64,000 bases of DNA from Serripes groenlandicus (Eukaryota; Mollusca; Bivalvia; Cardiida; Cardiidae), in assembly GCA_031761405.1 (NCBI GenBank), contig JASEVX010000012.1, forward strand, positions 24,382,694 through 24,446,693, written 5' to 3'. Below, in pieces: positions 1-9,540 of the stretch; the stretch's first letter is position 1, and each line of letters opens with the position of its first letter. The translations under genes were made by a program, and so were the position numbers. The notes beneath the pieces are model-generated. The model was not told where the DNA came from, ran no database searches, and saw only the letters and a program-made list of their open reading frames with translations.

Positions 1-1090
1 ACTTTAGTTGAAATGATAAGCTTTTAGAATATGCATGTTTTGTTTATGTGCCAAATGTGACTTCAAAGTTTTATTTGTTACAAAATTGAAAATTTTGACA
101 ATTTTATTTCTATGTGTGATATTTTAACCAGATAACAGGTGTACAGGCGGAGTTGCCTATCCCTCTTATCTACGTCCCTGACTCAATGTCAATTCAAAAT
201 CCAATGAAATCATTTTATGTTTCTAAATTGATCTACATATAACCCTTTTTTGACGACACGCGAACGCCTTATTGGTGATTTAAAAAATGAGTCATCAAAA
301 ATGTAAACAATCATACATTGCTTTTCTAATAAGGAAGTAGTTCCCTCTCGGTGACAAAGCAAAGATATATGAAAGCAATTGGATTGGGTAAGAAAAGTCA
401 CGTGATCGATGCTCGAGCTGGTTTGTCGAATCATGTATTCTAGATCGGTGTGGTTATTGTTATGTTTTACAAGTTGTAAAGGTGTAAGTGTGTCATTTGG
501 TTGACGTTTATGTCTTTTTGAGCAAGCGTCTATTAAACTGAATGAATATGACTCATACACGTAAATATAACGACGGATTTGCATATCTTTACGGAAACAT
601 TGAATTATAAACATGCTTTACTCAAATTGTTGCAGTCCTTGGGAAAAGTAGATAGAAAAGCATTTTCTGTAAATTTCATGCTTGCATGATATGACTTTTC
701 CATTTAGAATTGTTGTTTAAATTTGGAATCACCACCATGTTTATAAACCAAGGGAGACACATACATCTATTATTAGATTGAACATTTTGATTGCTCATCG
801 CACCTGTTCCAATGAAAATACGACCGAGCCGTTTGTAACACACGTTTTCATTGGACGACAATGTGACTAAGCTTATCACGTGATAGTTTCTAATAGCAAA
901 AACATATATGTCACATATTCACCATTTGATTTACCGCAGCGCGATATTTTTGATATAGGTTTTTATAGGTTTAAACAAGGACCAGAAGGGCGTAGAGTTA
1001 ACCAAAAATAGCTTTTGACGCATCTATCAACATTTAAAGAGTTATTTTTGAAAACTTTATCGTTTGCCATTTTAAAACTGCACTCATTTT
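1..1090. other. No gene recognised
   Basis: AT-rich sequence without a recognisable gene. The longest open frame is 210-614 on the minus strand (134 codons); its middle faintly recalls an ankyrin helix (TPLQL) but has no second repeat, so I do not call it. Bases 163-180 carry a TCTTATCTACGTCCCTG motif that recurs three times near 63.4 kb and looks like a hAT-type terminus. Confidence 0.4.
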
Positions 1091-1322
1091 AACCCCCTTT
1101 TCCTACATACAACAAATCGGCAGCAGACGACTTTGGAAACTTCTAGGCAAAATAATGACAAATCTCTAAACATGAATATTTAATTATTAGACGTATTAAA
1201 ATAAAATACACTATTGTAAAAGAAGAAATTGCTCATTATGAGCAGTTTCTTCTTTTACCATGATGTTTTAAAGAGTTGTCTGCTGCAGATGCGTCAACAT
1301 GTGTTATATGAGGGAACGGGTT
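1091..1322. mobile_element. MITE-B copy (TTAA-type foldback MITE)
   Basis: Begins AACCCCCTTTTCCTACAT and ends GAGGGAACGGGTTGA. The centre is the family palindrome AAGAAATTGCTCATTATGAG followed by its complement, flanked by CAGCAGACGAC and GTCTGCTGCAG arms. The best copies (50.74 and 61.08 kb) have CCCTTTCCC termini bounded by TTAA, which suggests a piggyBac-type non-autonomous element. Confidence 0.75.
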
Positions 1323-1327
1323 GAGCC

Positions 1328-1393
1328 CATGTCTCAGTTTCGACACGTCACGCGAAAACCGACCTTCAGATGTTTCTAACCCTTTTCCAGATA
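1328..1393 (+). repeat. 66-bp direct duplicate, left copy
   Basis: CATGTCTCAGTTTCGACACG and the following 45 bases recur at 1645-1705 with a few changes. The pair brackets the MITE-A copy at 1397-1632. They are too long and too diverged to be a normal target-site duplication. Confidence 0.6.
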
Positions 1394-1396
1394 TAA

Positions 1397-1632
1397 TGAG
1401 CCGTCTCGTGAGAAAACCAACATTATGGCCTCTGCGTAATGTATCGACTCAGAACTGCCTGCGCAGTCCGCGCAGACTGATCCGGGCCGACACATTCCGT
1501 CTCAGGGGGATAGAGGTATGGAGTAATGATTCCTGAAACAGAAAATCAACAGGAGGCGAAAAATATATATCCGGGTAAGCTTGCGCGGCGTGCTTAGGCT
1601 GATCCGGGTCGATACTTTACGCGATTCCACAA
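1397..1632 (+). mobile_element. MITE-A, right end truncated
   Basis: Starts TGAGCCGTCTCGTGAGAAAA and follows the family consensus through the internal inverted modules (CTGCGCAGTCCGCGCAG, GAGGCGAAAA) to the GTCGATACTTTACGC block, then breaks off before the right TIR. Confidence 0.85.
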
Positions 1633-1644
1633 CAAATTGCTCAT

Positions 1645-1890
1645 TATGTCTCAGTCTCGACACATCACACGAAAACCGACAGTCAGAGGTTTCTGACCCT
1701 TTCCCACATATAATGAATCGGCAGCAGACGACTTTGAAAAAATTCATCTAGGGACAATATGGAAGCTCTCAATTAATGTACGTATAATTGTTGAATAGAG
1801 TAGAAATCATTCTATGGGGCAAAAGGTCGTTTGTTGCGCCTGGCGCCAGAAAACGTCTGTATGAAGGGAAGGGAGTGTTTAAATAATGGT
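1645..1890. repeat. 66-bp duplicate, right copy, then MITE-B fragment
   Basis: 1645-1705 duplicates 1328-1393. From 1697 a MITE-B left arm follows (ACCCTTTCCCACATATAATG, then CGGCAGCAGACGACTTTG). A broken right end near 1850-1885 contains AAACGTCTGTATGAAGGGAA. Confidence 0.6.
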
Positions 1891-1900
1891 TGTTGAGATA

Positions 1901-2152
1901 TGAGCCGTCACGCGAGAAAACCAACATTGTGGACTCTGCGTAAAGTAACGACGCAGATCAGCGCAGGCTAACCCGGATAGACACTTTTCGCCTCCTGTGG
2001 ATTTTCTGTTTCAGAAATCATTACTCTATACCTCTACCCCCCTGAGACGGAATGTGTCGGGCCGGATCAGTCTGCGCGGACTGCGTAGGCTGATCTTGGT
2101 CGATACATTACTCAGCGGCCATAATGTTGTTTTTTTCTCGCGGGACGGCTCA
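1901..2152 (+). mobile_element. MITE-A, full length
   Basis: 252 bp with both inverted ends: TGAGCCGTCACGCGAGAAAA at the left and TTTCTCGCGGGACGGCTCA at the right. The interior is itself made of inverted modules, so the whole element can fold back. Flanks GATA and TATT allow a 2-bp TA duplication. No coding capacity. Confidence 0.9.
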
Positions 2153-2465
2153 TATTGCAAACGAACATAGATACGTTTTGATCGTTATACCGTTCTCCAT
2201 TGGTTGGCGACATTGATGGATATTGAACTAACTCGTTCACTGCCAAATTTCACAAATTCGCCTCTTCCATGTTGAACATTGGACCACTCCAATGTTCGTC
2301 AATCAGGAAATTTGATTAACATTTATACAAAAATGTCCATATCTGCGCACAAATGATTTCAAAGTCTTCAGCAACAGATTTGTTGTATGTTGTACGCATA
2401 AAAACGACATTTAGAGGTTTTTTTTTCTTCAAAAGAGTGATTTGTAAGATAATATTTAGAACGTG
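2153..2465. other. No feature recognised
   Basis: AT-rich sequence. A short stretch near 2260-2300 (TCTTCCATGTTGAACATTGG) resembles interior parts of the MITE-I family, but it is too short to assign. Confidence 0.3.
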
Positions 2466-2470
2466 CAGTA

Positions 2471-2561
<91 letters not shown>

Positions 2562-2596
2562 AAGTAGTAGTAGTAGTAGTAGTAGCAGTAGTAGTA

Positions 2597-2680
<84 letters not shown>

Positions 2681-2794
2681 ATAGTAGTAGTAGTAGTAGT
2701 AGTAAAAGTAGTAGCAAAGTAGTAGTAGTAGTAGTAGAAGTAGTAGTAGTAGTAGTTGTAGTAGTAAAAGTAGTAGTAGTATAGTAGTAGTAGA

Positions 2795-2825
<31 letters not shown>

Positions 2826-2943
2826 GTATTTATTTTATTTATTATTATAGTAGTAAAAGTAGCAGTAGTCGTAGTAGTAGTGGTGGTAGTAGTAGTAGTA
2901 GTAGTATTAGCAGAAGTCGTAGTAGTAGTAGTAGTAGTAATAT

Positions 2944-2991
<48 letters not shown>
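2466..2991 (+). repeat. (AGT)n trinucleotide array
   Basis: About 525 bp of AGT/GTA repeats with scattered AGA, AGC, AAA and GGT interruptions and one AT-rich break near 2825-2850. Long poly-Leu and poly-Ser open frames across it are by-products of the repeat, not genes. Confidence 0.97.
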
Positions 2992-2992
<1 letters not shown>

Positions 2993-3119
2993 TGAAGTTG
3001 ATAAGTTTTGATCATTATTGTTCGCTGAAGCCGATGATGGATCTTAATCATATTGGGCAGGCTTAACCGAATCTTATATGATCGCAAAGTCCTGAAGCTA
3101 CTTTAAGTTAATTGATTAT

Positions 3120-3330
3120 TTTGATGTTTTACGTCGCTTCAAACACTTTTTTTCAGTTATATCACGGTGTTTCCTGTGTAAGTTACCAGTACTACTGGTC
3201 CATATATCCTGACACCAGCCCGGTAGTCGTAATGCTAATCCGCATCTTCTCTGGTCGCAACTAAACGTCCTTGAGGTGCTTTACGAATGGTGTGGTCCCT
3301 AACATATCATTGCAAACAACCGCAAATCAG
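3120..3330 (-). mobile_element. SINE-D, 3' part (head on right missing or degraded)
   Basis: GATGTTTTACGTCGCTTCAA and ATATCACGGTGTTTCCTG, then the module TTACCAGTACTACTGGTCC and CTGACACCAGCC with TCGTAATGCTAA. The same series recurs near 10.0, 23.1, 29.5, 33.45, 46.1, 54.4 and 63.5 kb. Orientation is inferred from copies that retain the tRNA-like head. Confidence 0.65.
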
Positions 3331-3364
3331 TAGTTTAGTGAAAATCGTATTAATTATTGCTAAC

Positions 3365-3553
3365 ATGCAGACGTGTTTTAAAATAATTTAAAGCAGACAA
3401 CTTCTGAAAGCATTTTTGCAAAAGAAGGAACTGTTCATGATAAGCAATTTCTTCTTTTATCACAGGTTTTTATTTTTTTACTATATCAAATTATAATTTC
3501 CATATCGTTTTCAAAATCGACTGCTGCAGATTTGTTGTATGTGGGCAAGGATG
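3365..3553. mobile_element. MITE-B, degraded
   Basis: Contains GCAGACAACTTCTGAAAGCA, the palindromic centre GAACTGTTCATGATAAGCA, and the right arm CGACTGCTGCAGATTTG ending GTATGTGGGCAAGG. Confidence 0.6.
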
Positions 3554-3719
3554 AAGAGGATTTAAACACAATGTCATATGTAAATATATAAACATATGGG
3601 CACCGCTCCAGGAAAACCAGGTGTAATGACAACATTTTCGAATTTCTTTTTTTTGCAAAATAATATCTCCAATAGTTTTCATTTTGCAGCTATTAATTTA
3701 ACTAAAGGACGAAATAAAT
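3554..3719. other. No feature recognised
   Basis: AT-rich sequence between MITE-B and block L. No gene or repeat identified. Confidence 0.3.
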
Positions 3720-4060
3720 AGAGGATATTACATGAGTGGTCATTCAATACGAGATTTTATTAAACAAGCCTTGGCGAGTTTTTAGCAATTTTAGAAAACG
3801 AGTTTAATAAAATTGTGTATTGAATGACCACGAATGTTATATTCTATTTATATCATAAATTCCAATTCGACGATTATTAGCGCAAAATATATATAACGTC
3901 GCTATATAGCGCGGTCATTTCCATTCCTTTAATTATGACATTACATAACATTGTTATTACACTAGTTGAATACGCAATTTATTCAATGACTTTATTATAC
4001 TCCCGGCGACGTCATTTATGATTTAAACACAGTTTTAGTATTTTGACGTCGTCAAAACGT
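3720..4060 (+). repeat. Dispersed block L, copy 1
   Basis: GAGGATATTACATGAGTGG through CCCGGCGACGTCATTTATGA. Most of it recurs at 46.62-46.87 kb and 47.15-47.20 kb, including the palindromic ATATAACGTCGCTATATAGC. The paired GGTCATTCAATACGAG and GTGTATTGAATGACC can form a stem. Probably a non-autonomous DNA element. Confidence 0.6.
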
Positions 4061-4177
4061 GACAATTTAATAATTGAACGTTTAACCTTATTGAAACAAC
4101 ACACCTTCACGCCTGCTGCTGAACTTCTCATACACGTACATGTAGTATAACGTTTTATCCTTACCCGGGACCTCAGT

Positions 4178-4397
4178 CAGTCCGACGTTTGATAAAAGTC
4201 ACTGTGACATGCAGCATTCGTCTTCCACTTAGAAGGGCTAACAGTCGATGTTGAAAAAGCAGCCAGTTGCTTGGAAAAGCTGTTGTGTGGTATACTGGTT
4301 GGAGAAAGCCAATAAATGTACATACATTGGTATATTAACTGGCCGCTGAGATATGACTGCAAGTTTGTTGAAAACGGCGTTTTACCTCCAATAAAAG
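4178..4397 (+). mobile_element. SINE-S1, 5'-truncated, plus orientation
   Basis: Runs from TCCGACGTTTGATAAAAGTC through CATTCGTCTTCCACTTAG and AACTGGCCGCTGAGATATGA to the family 3' end (GTTGAAAACGGCGTTTTACC, then CCAATAAA). The tRNA-like head is missing. Confidence 0.75.
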
Positions 4398-4429
4398 AAT
4401 ATTGTCTTCTCGTAACAGGGGGTGGTTAC

Positions 4430-4925
4430 GTGTCGATTGATGCTCCAGTAATATCATAGGAAGACCATAGTGTTGTGGTCCCTTTTAGTGGTCTTATTAC
4501 ACAGATTCCACTATATTCCAAGCGGATGATGGTGCACTTATTAATGATTCCCGAAAGACTAAACAGTTATTAATAAATAATGGCATAAATGACCATGTAA
4601 TTAAAGACCACCTGTTTACAACGACCATAGTGGTTCGTTCCCTTTGGGTGGTCTTTATACATAGGTTACACTATATTTCAAGACGAACGGTGCACTTATT
4701 TATGATTCCCGAATGACTTAACAGTTATTCAGAGAAAACAATTTCAAACTTATTCTTCAATAATTCAAACATGGGTTAGGTAACGTGCCTTGCTCAAGGG
4801 AAATGTCGCTTAACTAGTTGGATCATTGCAGAATATAATTAAGAAACAGTTTTGAAATTTCAAAAATTCTGTTACAGCTTTGTAGTACACTACAAAGCAA
4901 CCTAAATTCGTTTTTTTTCTAGACG
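4430..4925 (+). repeat. Dispersed block G, copy 1
   Basis: Shares GACCATGTAATTAAAGACCA, GAACGGTGCACTTATT, GTGCCTTGCTCAAGGGAAAT and AGTTGGATCATTGCAGAATA with 6690-7145 (same strand) and with 23.22-24.56 and 34.10-34.55 kb (opposite strand). No coding capacity seen. Confidence 0.65.
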
Positions 4926-4927
4926 TG

Positions 4928-5117
4928 TTGTTGACCCTTTCCCTCATATAGACGCTTTTTGAAGCCTCTGCAGCAGACGGCTTTTTGAAAATAATTTCTC
5001 CTTTTGCCACAATGTTTTTTCACTTTTAGTCACAGGTTATCAAGAGATTTTCTATTTTTTGACAAATATGTTTAAAGTTGTCTGCTGAAAAAAATGTTGT
5101 ATGAGGGAAATGGTTAA
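4928..5117. mobile_element. MITE-B, shortened
   Basis: ACCCTTTCCCTCATATAGAC, then CTCTGCAGCAGACGGC, then an abbreviated centre and the right arm GTCTGCTGAAAAAAATG ending ATGAGGGAAATGGTTAA. One half of the central palindrome is lost. Confidence 0.8.
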
Positions 5118-5195
5118 CCATTTCCCACGTGCCGACGCATCTGTACACAACTGCATCAGACGACCTTTGAAGCCATTGTGGCTTACGGAAAAATA
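5113..5195 (+). repeat. Block C' (MITE-B-like half element), copy 1
   Basis: TTAACCATTTCCCACGTGCC followed by GACGCATCTGTACACAAC and GAAGCCATTGTGGCTTA. Near-identical copies lie at 7153-7235 and 9082-9165, and an inverted one at 34059-34105. It abuts a MITE-B through a shared TTAA. Confidence 0.7.
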
Positions 5196-5214
5196 CATAT
5201 TTGGTGAATGTCAC

Positions 5215-5412
5215 GCAGAGGTCCAGAAAAGGAGGGGTATTCAGCTCTTTTATCCATAATTTCTCTCTTATTATTAAAGCAAATCCTATGCTGTGGGTAC
5301 TCAAAAGAATCGTCTCACTAAGACGATTCTTTTGAGTACCCACAACATAGGGTTAGAGGGTCAAATAAGGATTTTAGAACATGCAAAACGCCCCTAATCT
5401 AGAGCTCTGCCA
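5215..5412. mobile_element. Foldback MITE with 31-bp near-perfect central hairpin
   Basis: Inverted arms start GCAGAGGTCCAGAAAAGG at the left and read CTAATCTAGAGCTCTGC at the right. The centre is a hairpin with arms 5285-5315 and 5321-5351, one mismatch in 31 pairs and loop CACTA. No other copy is in the window. Confidence 0.7.
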
Positions 5413-5519
5413 CAATGTGGAAAAGGGTTTCAACCGATGTTTTCTATAATGTAATTAATTTGTGTCGGTCACACAGGTGCAATCCAACGTCTATTATTAT
5501 GTAAATGATGTACCGGCAG
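5413..5519. other. No feature recognised
   Basis: Short AT-rich linker between the foldback MITE and block F. Confidence 0.3.
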
Positions 5520-5850
5520 ATACAAGAAGATAGTCGTTTCAGCCAACCCTTTCCTTCATGTAGGCGACAGGCGACGACTTTAAATCAGCAGACATCTTTT
5601 GAAGTCGTTTTGGGAATTGGAACCAGTGCTCATTGCGATCTATTTCTCCATTTCTCACATTATTTTCCACTCTATAATATCATAATCATAATTCCACTTT
5701 TTCGAGATTATATTATGATATAGATTTACCTTTTTTTTCTGAGCTACTTTTGAAAGCAGAAGACTCTTGAAATATAGCATCCTGTATCCGGTAATCAGAT
5801 AACATTGTCGGGTGTCATCACTCTGCCGCCGACAACTTTGATTATAGAAA
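5520..5850 (+). repeat. Dispersed block F, copy 1
   Basis: AGTCGTTTCAGCCAACCC through CAGTGCTCATTGCGATCTAT, CTCTATAATATCATAATC and TCCGGTAATCAGATAAC. Other copies: 9270-9540 (same strand), 15045-15315 and 27180-27540 (inverted). No open frame; probably the end module of a larger non-autonomous element. Confidence 0.75.
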
Positions 5851-5859
5851 TGGAAACTC

Positions 5860-6610
5860 CCTTTAAATAAAAGGACAATAATTGAAAAGAGTTGAAAACA
5901 TGGTCACACCCGTTATCCGAATACACAGAACGCGGATTGGTGTCACAAATGCGGATATCGCGGGAAATGAAATGAAACTGGTGAGAACTTTATTTAGTAA
6001 ATTTTCTAAAAATGTCAGTTCAAGCTTTACTTCAAAAAGTGTTTGGTTCACGATATATAAACGCGACACTCCTTTGTGAATTTCTGGGTTAAATTAACGC
6101 CTAGAAAGTATTAAATATATCCCATAAAGTTTGTTATGTCATATTTTTCGGTAAATCTCGCCTGTTGGACTCTGTTTATTAAAAGAATGTCTTTATTTTG
6201 GAACAAACGCGGGAATAATATCATTATTTTGATGTTGTTTACACATTTTGGCGTGTAAATACACCATTCTTCAATGAAACGTACCTTATGTTTATACAAA
6301 TCATGTGTAGAACTACACACGCGAATGGCCCATTTCCAGTGTTAAATACCACACCATTTACCTTTCAGCTATGAGTGAAAGCGTTTCAGATATCCAAGCA
6401 AGATGTTTTTGCTGTTGAATTTGTGAATTCAGACACTTATGACAGCTAACAATATGGGAAACGGTTTAATTGGTGGAAAAAATGCTTAAACCGAGAAATT
6501 GTTGAAAAAAGTTGAAACCATTGTAGCAAAATGTGAAACTGACGTGTTTTCAAAGTTCGTCTGCCACATTGACGTCAAAAGCGTCTGTATGGAGGAAAGA
6601 GTTAAGTCGA
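5860..6610 (+). repeat. Block G-left: single-copy form of the site that holds a LINE at 25.1 kb
   Basis: Its reverse complement matches 24.60-25.14 kb plus 27.04-27.18 kb, so this copy shows the site without the LINE. Landmarks: GGTCACACCCGTTATCCGAA, ACACAGAACGCGGATTGG, CGATATATAAACGCGACACT and GACTCTGTTTATTAAAAG. The right edge (TGACGTCAAAAGCGTCTG) is a MITE-B-like arm. Confidence 0.75.
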
Positions 6611-6689
6611 AAATCGAGTTTGTTTGAAAGTAAAGAACTGATTTATTTGATGGATATTGGATTAATGCTCTTTTTTTAACATTATTTCA

Positions 6690-7145
6690 GATATCATTTA
6701 CAGTCGAACCTAATTTAAAGACCACCTTGGAATAGCAATTCAATTCCCTGTCTAAAGTGATCATACTTTTGATTTCCAAATTTCTCCTTTTCTGCATAAA
6801 TGACCATGTAATTAAAGACCACCTGTTTTCAACGACCACAACGTTTCGTTCCCCTTTAAAGGTCTTTATACACAGGTTCCACTATATTTCAGGACGAACG
6901 GTGCACTTATTAATGATTCCCGAAAGACTATACAGTTATTGATAGAATATTCGAATTTCAAAACAATTTTTTAACTTATTCAAATAATACAAACATGGGT
7001 TAGGAAATGTGCCTTGCTCAAGGGAAATGTCCCTTAATTAGTTGGATGATTGCAGAATATATTAAGAAACAGTTTTGAAATTCGAAAATTCTGTAACAGC
7101 TTTGTAGTACCCTATAAACCAACCTAAATTCTTTTTCATTCTTGA
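6690..7145 (+). repeat. Dispersed block G, copy 2
   Basis: As at 4430-4925 but more complete at the left (TACAGTCGAACCTAATTTAA, GGGAATTGAATTGC in complement). Positions near 7047-7060 read through TATTAAGAAACAG without the 887-bp insertion found in the inverted copy at 23.3 kb. Confidence 0.7.
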
Positions 7146-7152
7146 CATGTTG

Positions 7153-7235
7153 TTAACCATTTGCCACGTGCCGACGCATCTGTACACAACTGCATCAGAC
7201 GACCTTTGAAGCCATTGTGGCTTAAGGAAAAATGG
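7153..7235 (+). repeat. Block C', copy 2
   Basis: TTAACCATTTGCCACGTGCC, CGCATCTGTACACAAC and GAAGCCATTGTGGCTTAAGG, as at 5113 and 9082. Confidence 0.7.
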
Positions 7236-7335
7236 CTCCTTATGAGCAAGTTCGCGATCTTATACCAAAGACACAAAACACGTAGTAATGACCTTCCCTC
7301 CTTGGCGCTCAGGTTTGTGGGGTCAGTAGCACTTA
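7236..7335 (+). mobile_element. SINE-D fragment
   Basis: GGCTCCTTATGAGCAAG then AATGACCTTCCCTCCTTGGC and GCTCAGGTTTGTGGGGTCAG. The same series is inverted at 23.13-23.22, 29.52-29.63 and 33.47-33.54 kb. Confidence 0.6.
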
Positions 7336-7399
7336 CCCTTTGGCCACAATTGTTTCATCTTTATTTAACAACTAAGCTGTCTTTATTTTCAGGTTAATG

Positions 7400-7455
7400 T
7401 CACTATGTTTTCAAAGTCGTCTGCTGCATATTTGCTGTATGTGGGAAAGGGTTCA
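7400..7455. mobile_element. MITE-B right-arm fragment
   Basis: TCAAAGTCGTCTGCTGCATA and GTATGTGGGAAAGGGTTC. Confidence 0.6.
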
Positions 7456-7572
7456 ACAATTGATTTGATAAATTATGACAAGATCATGGATTCTTGTAGC
7501 TTTAATGGAAAAATATATTAATGATGAATGCAGGAAGTATTTTTTTTCAAAACAAGCGTTATAAAGTACATG
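7456..7572 (+). repeat. Dispersed block N, copy 1
   Basis: AATTGATTTGATAAATTATG, GACAAGATCATGGATTCTTG and AGGAAGTATTTTTT. Other copies: 9190-9270 (+), 15316-15500, 18690-18739 with 18946-19060, 28133-28455, 31960-32051 with 33308-33345 (all inverted). It abuts MITE-A here and in three other places. Confidence 0.65.
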
Positions 7573-7774
7573 TGAGCCGTCCTGCGAGTAAACCAACATT
7601 ATGGACACTGCGCAAGGTATCGACCCGGATGAGCCTTAGCATGCCGCGCAGGCTAACACGGGAATACTGTTTTTGCCTCCTGTGGATTTTCTGTTTCAGG
7701 AATTGTTGTTCTATACTTCTGTCCACCTGAGATGGAGCGGATTAATAATGTTGGTTTTCTCGTGGAACGGCTCA
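7573..7774 (+). mobile_element. MITE-A, internally deleted
   Basis: 202 bp: starts TGAGCCGTCCTGCGAGTAAA and ends TTTCTCGTGGAACGGCTCA. About 60 bp of the second inner module is missing. It sits at the same boundary of block N as the inverted copies at 18577-18689 and 27862-28132. Confidence 0.88.
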
Positions 7775-7888
7775 TATGTCCTTTATGATACGTTTACACT
7801 ATATTCCCGGCAGCCGAGGCAGTCCCGTTTACCCGAAACGTACTGCGCCGTGGGACTGGGCTTTTTACCCCCCCCCCCCCCCCCCCCC

Positions 7889-8047
7889 CGACTGAAGCTC
7901 CGGACTGAAGATGTCAACGCCTTCCAGATCTACATGAGGATGCCTCCAGAGCTCTTCGATGAGATCCTCGAAAGAGTAACACCGGCCATCGAGAGACATG
8001 ATACGACGTTCCGCTTTGCCCTACCACCTGGACTGAAGCTTTCAGTG
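7889..8047 (+). pseudogene. Harbinger transposase, N-terminal fragment
   Basis: The frame encodes a segment of the type found just before the catalytic nuclease domain of PIF/Harbinger transposases: acidic start (TEDVNAF), the helix MPPELFDEILERV, then TPAIERHDTTFR and ALPPGLKLSV. In the family this region precedes the DDE nuclease, which would cut and rejoin transposon ends in the nucleus. After PGLKLSV the frame soon loses similarity and ends at 8125, so all catalytic residues are missing. The upstream open frame is MITE-A sequence and a poly-C run (read as poly-Pro), so it has no valid start. Recognition rests on memory of family motifs; no search was run. Confidence 0.65.
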
Positions 8048-8078
8048 TACCACAACTACAAGGTTTTTGTTCAGTATC

Positions 8079-8514
8079 TCATTCCTCGCCTTGGTGGATG
8101 CCCAGTATCATTTCATATGGATTAAAGTTGGTGGAGTTGGACACATATCTGATGCCCAAATCTATAATGACTCTGAGCTCAGTGAAGCCCTCGAAGAAGG
8201 CCGGATCCTTGTAACCAGCAAGCCTCTTGGAATATAGCGTTGGATGCTGCTGGAGGAAGTCAATGATGAGCTCCTTCTCATCCTCTAATAAGTTCGTGAC
8301 GACCCTGGGGGCTGCCCTCTTCAAAGAAGGTGCGTTTTGTTCAGCCCATCAGCCTCCGGTTCAAGTTCCAGTTCAGGCGGTGGATCAGCAGCAGCATGTT
8401 CCTCTCCCTCTGGTGGTGGTGAATGGGCGGATCTTCAGGCTGCGCCTGCTCCTCTACTGGTGGTGGTGGTGCAGGACGGGGTGCCTTATTACGTATTTGC
8501 TTCTTCGATGACAT
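8079..8514 (-). pseudogene. Harbinger-associated MADF/Myb-like DNA-binding protein, frameshifted
   Basis: A plausible start at 8514-8512 begins MSSKKQIRNKAPRP, a basic, proline-rich leader, then an acidic, proline-rich stretch. At least one frameshift near 8330-8400 separates this from the second part (8324-8079), which has the MADF signature: an acidic start (LEDEKELIIDFL), then HPTLYSKRLAGYKD. Such proteins accompany PIF/Harbinger transposases and help them reach the nucleus and the transposon ends. The C-terminal part is replaced by unrelated sequence. The gene is convergent with the transposase fragment. It could instead be a captured host MADF gene, but the pairing with the transposase makes that less likely. 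Confidence 0.6.
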
Positions 8515-8589
8515 TCTTTTTTCAAAGCTTTTGTCTTATTTCTTCGTATAATGGATTAAGTAATGTGTCGTCGATTGCTTAGACTCGAA

Positions 8590-9060
8590 TGAAGTTACCC
8601 TGCCTGGCGCGGCTTTTATATACTCCCTCTTAGACCGCGCGCGCCGTGTCAGACCATAGTAAAACGCAACGCGCCGTAACGCGCCGGGACCGTACACCGT
8701 CAAACGCCGCGACCGTACACCGTCAAACGCCGGGACCGTACACCGTCAAACGCCGGGACCGTACACCGTCAAACGCGGGGACCGTACACCGTCAAACGCC
8801 GGGACCGTACACCGTCAAACGCCGGGACGCGCCGTGATTGAACGCGACAAAACTCGCTGAAAACCGTGACATGCTTCCCGTCTCACTACGGAGCGACTCT
8901 AAGTTTTGATACGGCCTATTACTGACTGTCCCGTTTTGTTGCGTTCACCCCGTTTTACTACGGCCTACTAGGTTTCTCATACGCACCGTGACTGCCGTAG
9001 CAAATCTTTTAACAGTTTAAAAAATAGGGCCCGGCAGCCACGGCAATCACGGCCTGCTGA
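8590..9060. repeat. GC-rich Harbinger flank with 23-bp tandem repeat
   Basis: Bases 8684-8828 hold about six copies of a 23-bp unit containing GGGACCGTACACCGTCAAAC, one with a missing C. Outside it are further CGCGCCG-type motifs and TACGGCCTA, GACTGCCGTAGC and CACGGCAATCACGGCC. No open reading frame of note. Confidence 0.8.
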
Positions 9061-9195
9061 GAAATTGTTGTATGAGGGAAAGGGTTAACCATTTCCCACG
9101 TGCCGACGCATCTGTACACAACTTCATCAGACGACTTTTGAAGCCATCGTGGCTTAAGGAAAAATGCAGATTTGATGTATGTGGAAAAGGGTTAA
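9061..9195 (+). repeat. MITE-B end and block C', copy 3
   Basis: GAAATTGTTGTATGAGGGAA and AGGGTTAACCATTTCCCACG lead into a C' copy (9082-9165), then TGATGTATGTGGAAAAGGG, a second MITE-B-like right end. Confidence 0.65.
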
Positions 9196-9269
9196 AAATT
9201 GATTTGATGAATTTTGACAAGATCCTTCAATGGACAAAACATTAATGATGAATTCAGGAAGTATTTTTC

Positions 9270-9540
9270 AATACTCGTTTCAGCCAACCCTTTTCTTCAT
9301 GCAGGCGACAGTCGACATTTGACGACTTTAAATCAGCAGACATATCTTGAAGACGTTTTGGGAATAGGAATCAGTGCTCATTGCGATATATTTCTCCATT
9401 TCTTACATTATTTTCCACTCTATAATATCATAATTCCACTATTTCGAGATATAATATAGATCTACCTTTTTTTCTGAGCTACTTTTGAAAGCAGAGACTC
9501 TTGAAATCTAGTATCCGGTAATCAGATAACGTTATCATCA
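9270..9540 (+). repeat. Dispersed block F, copy 2
   Basis: CTCGTTTCAGCCAACCC, then CAGTGCTCATTGCGATATAT and ATCCGGTAATCAGATAACG. Directly preceded by block N, the arrangement also seen inverted at 15.05-15.50 and 27.18-28.46 kb. Confidence 0.7.

Larger units (their letters stand above)
7790..9060 (+). mobile_element. Decayed PIF/Harbinger DNA transposon
   Basis: A GC-rich island in AT-rich surroundings with remains of both genes expected of a PIF/Harbinger element: transposase on the plus strand (7889-8047) and a MADF/Myb-like protein on the minus strand (8079-8514), followed by ~470 bp of GC-rich noncoding DNA with a 23-bp tandem repeat. The motif CGGCAGCC with a following GGCA occurs near both ends (about 7808 and 9012) but in direct orientation, so I could not fix inverted termini. 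A 22-base C run (7869-7890) interrupts the left part. Confidence 0.65.

Noticed and set aside
210..614. Ankyrin-repeat gene fragment
   Set aside because: Only one short phrase fits and there is no second repeat or splice structure.
2316..3087. Long poly-Leu and poly-Ser open frames
   Set aside because: They are translations of the AGT microsatellite; no start context, no other sequence.
7869..7890. Poly-proline tract of a real protein
   Set aside because: It is a bare C run joining MITE-flank sequence to the Harbinger fragment; length is probably unstable or a sequencing artefact.
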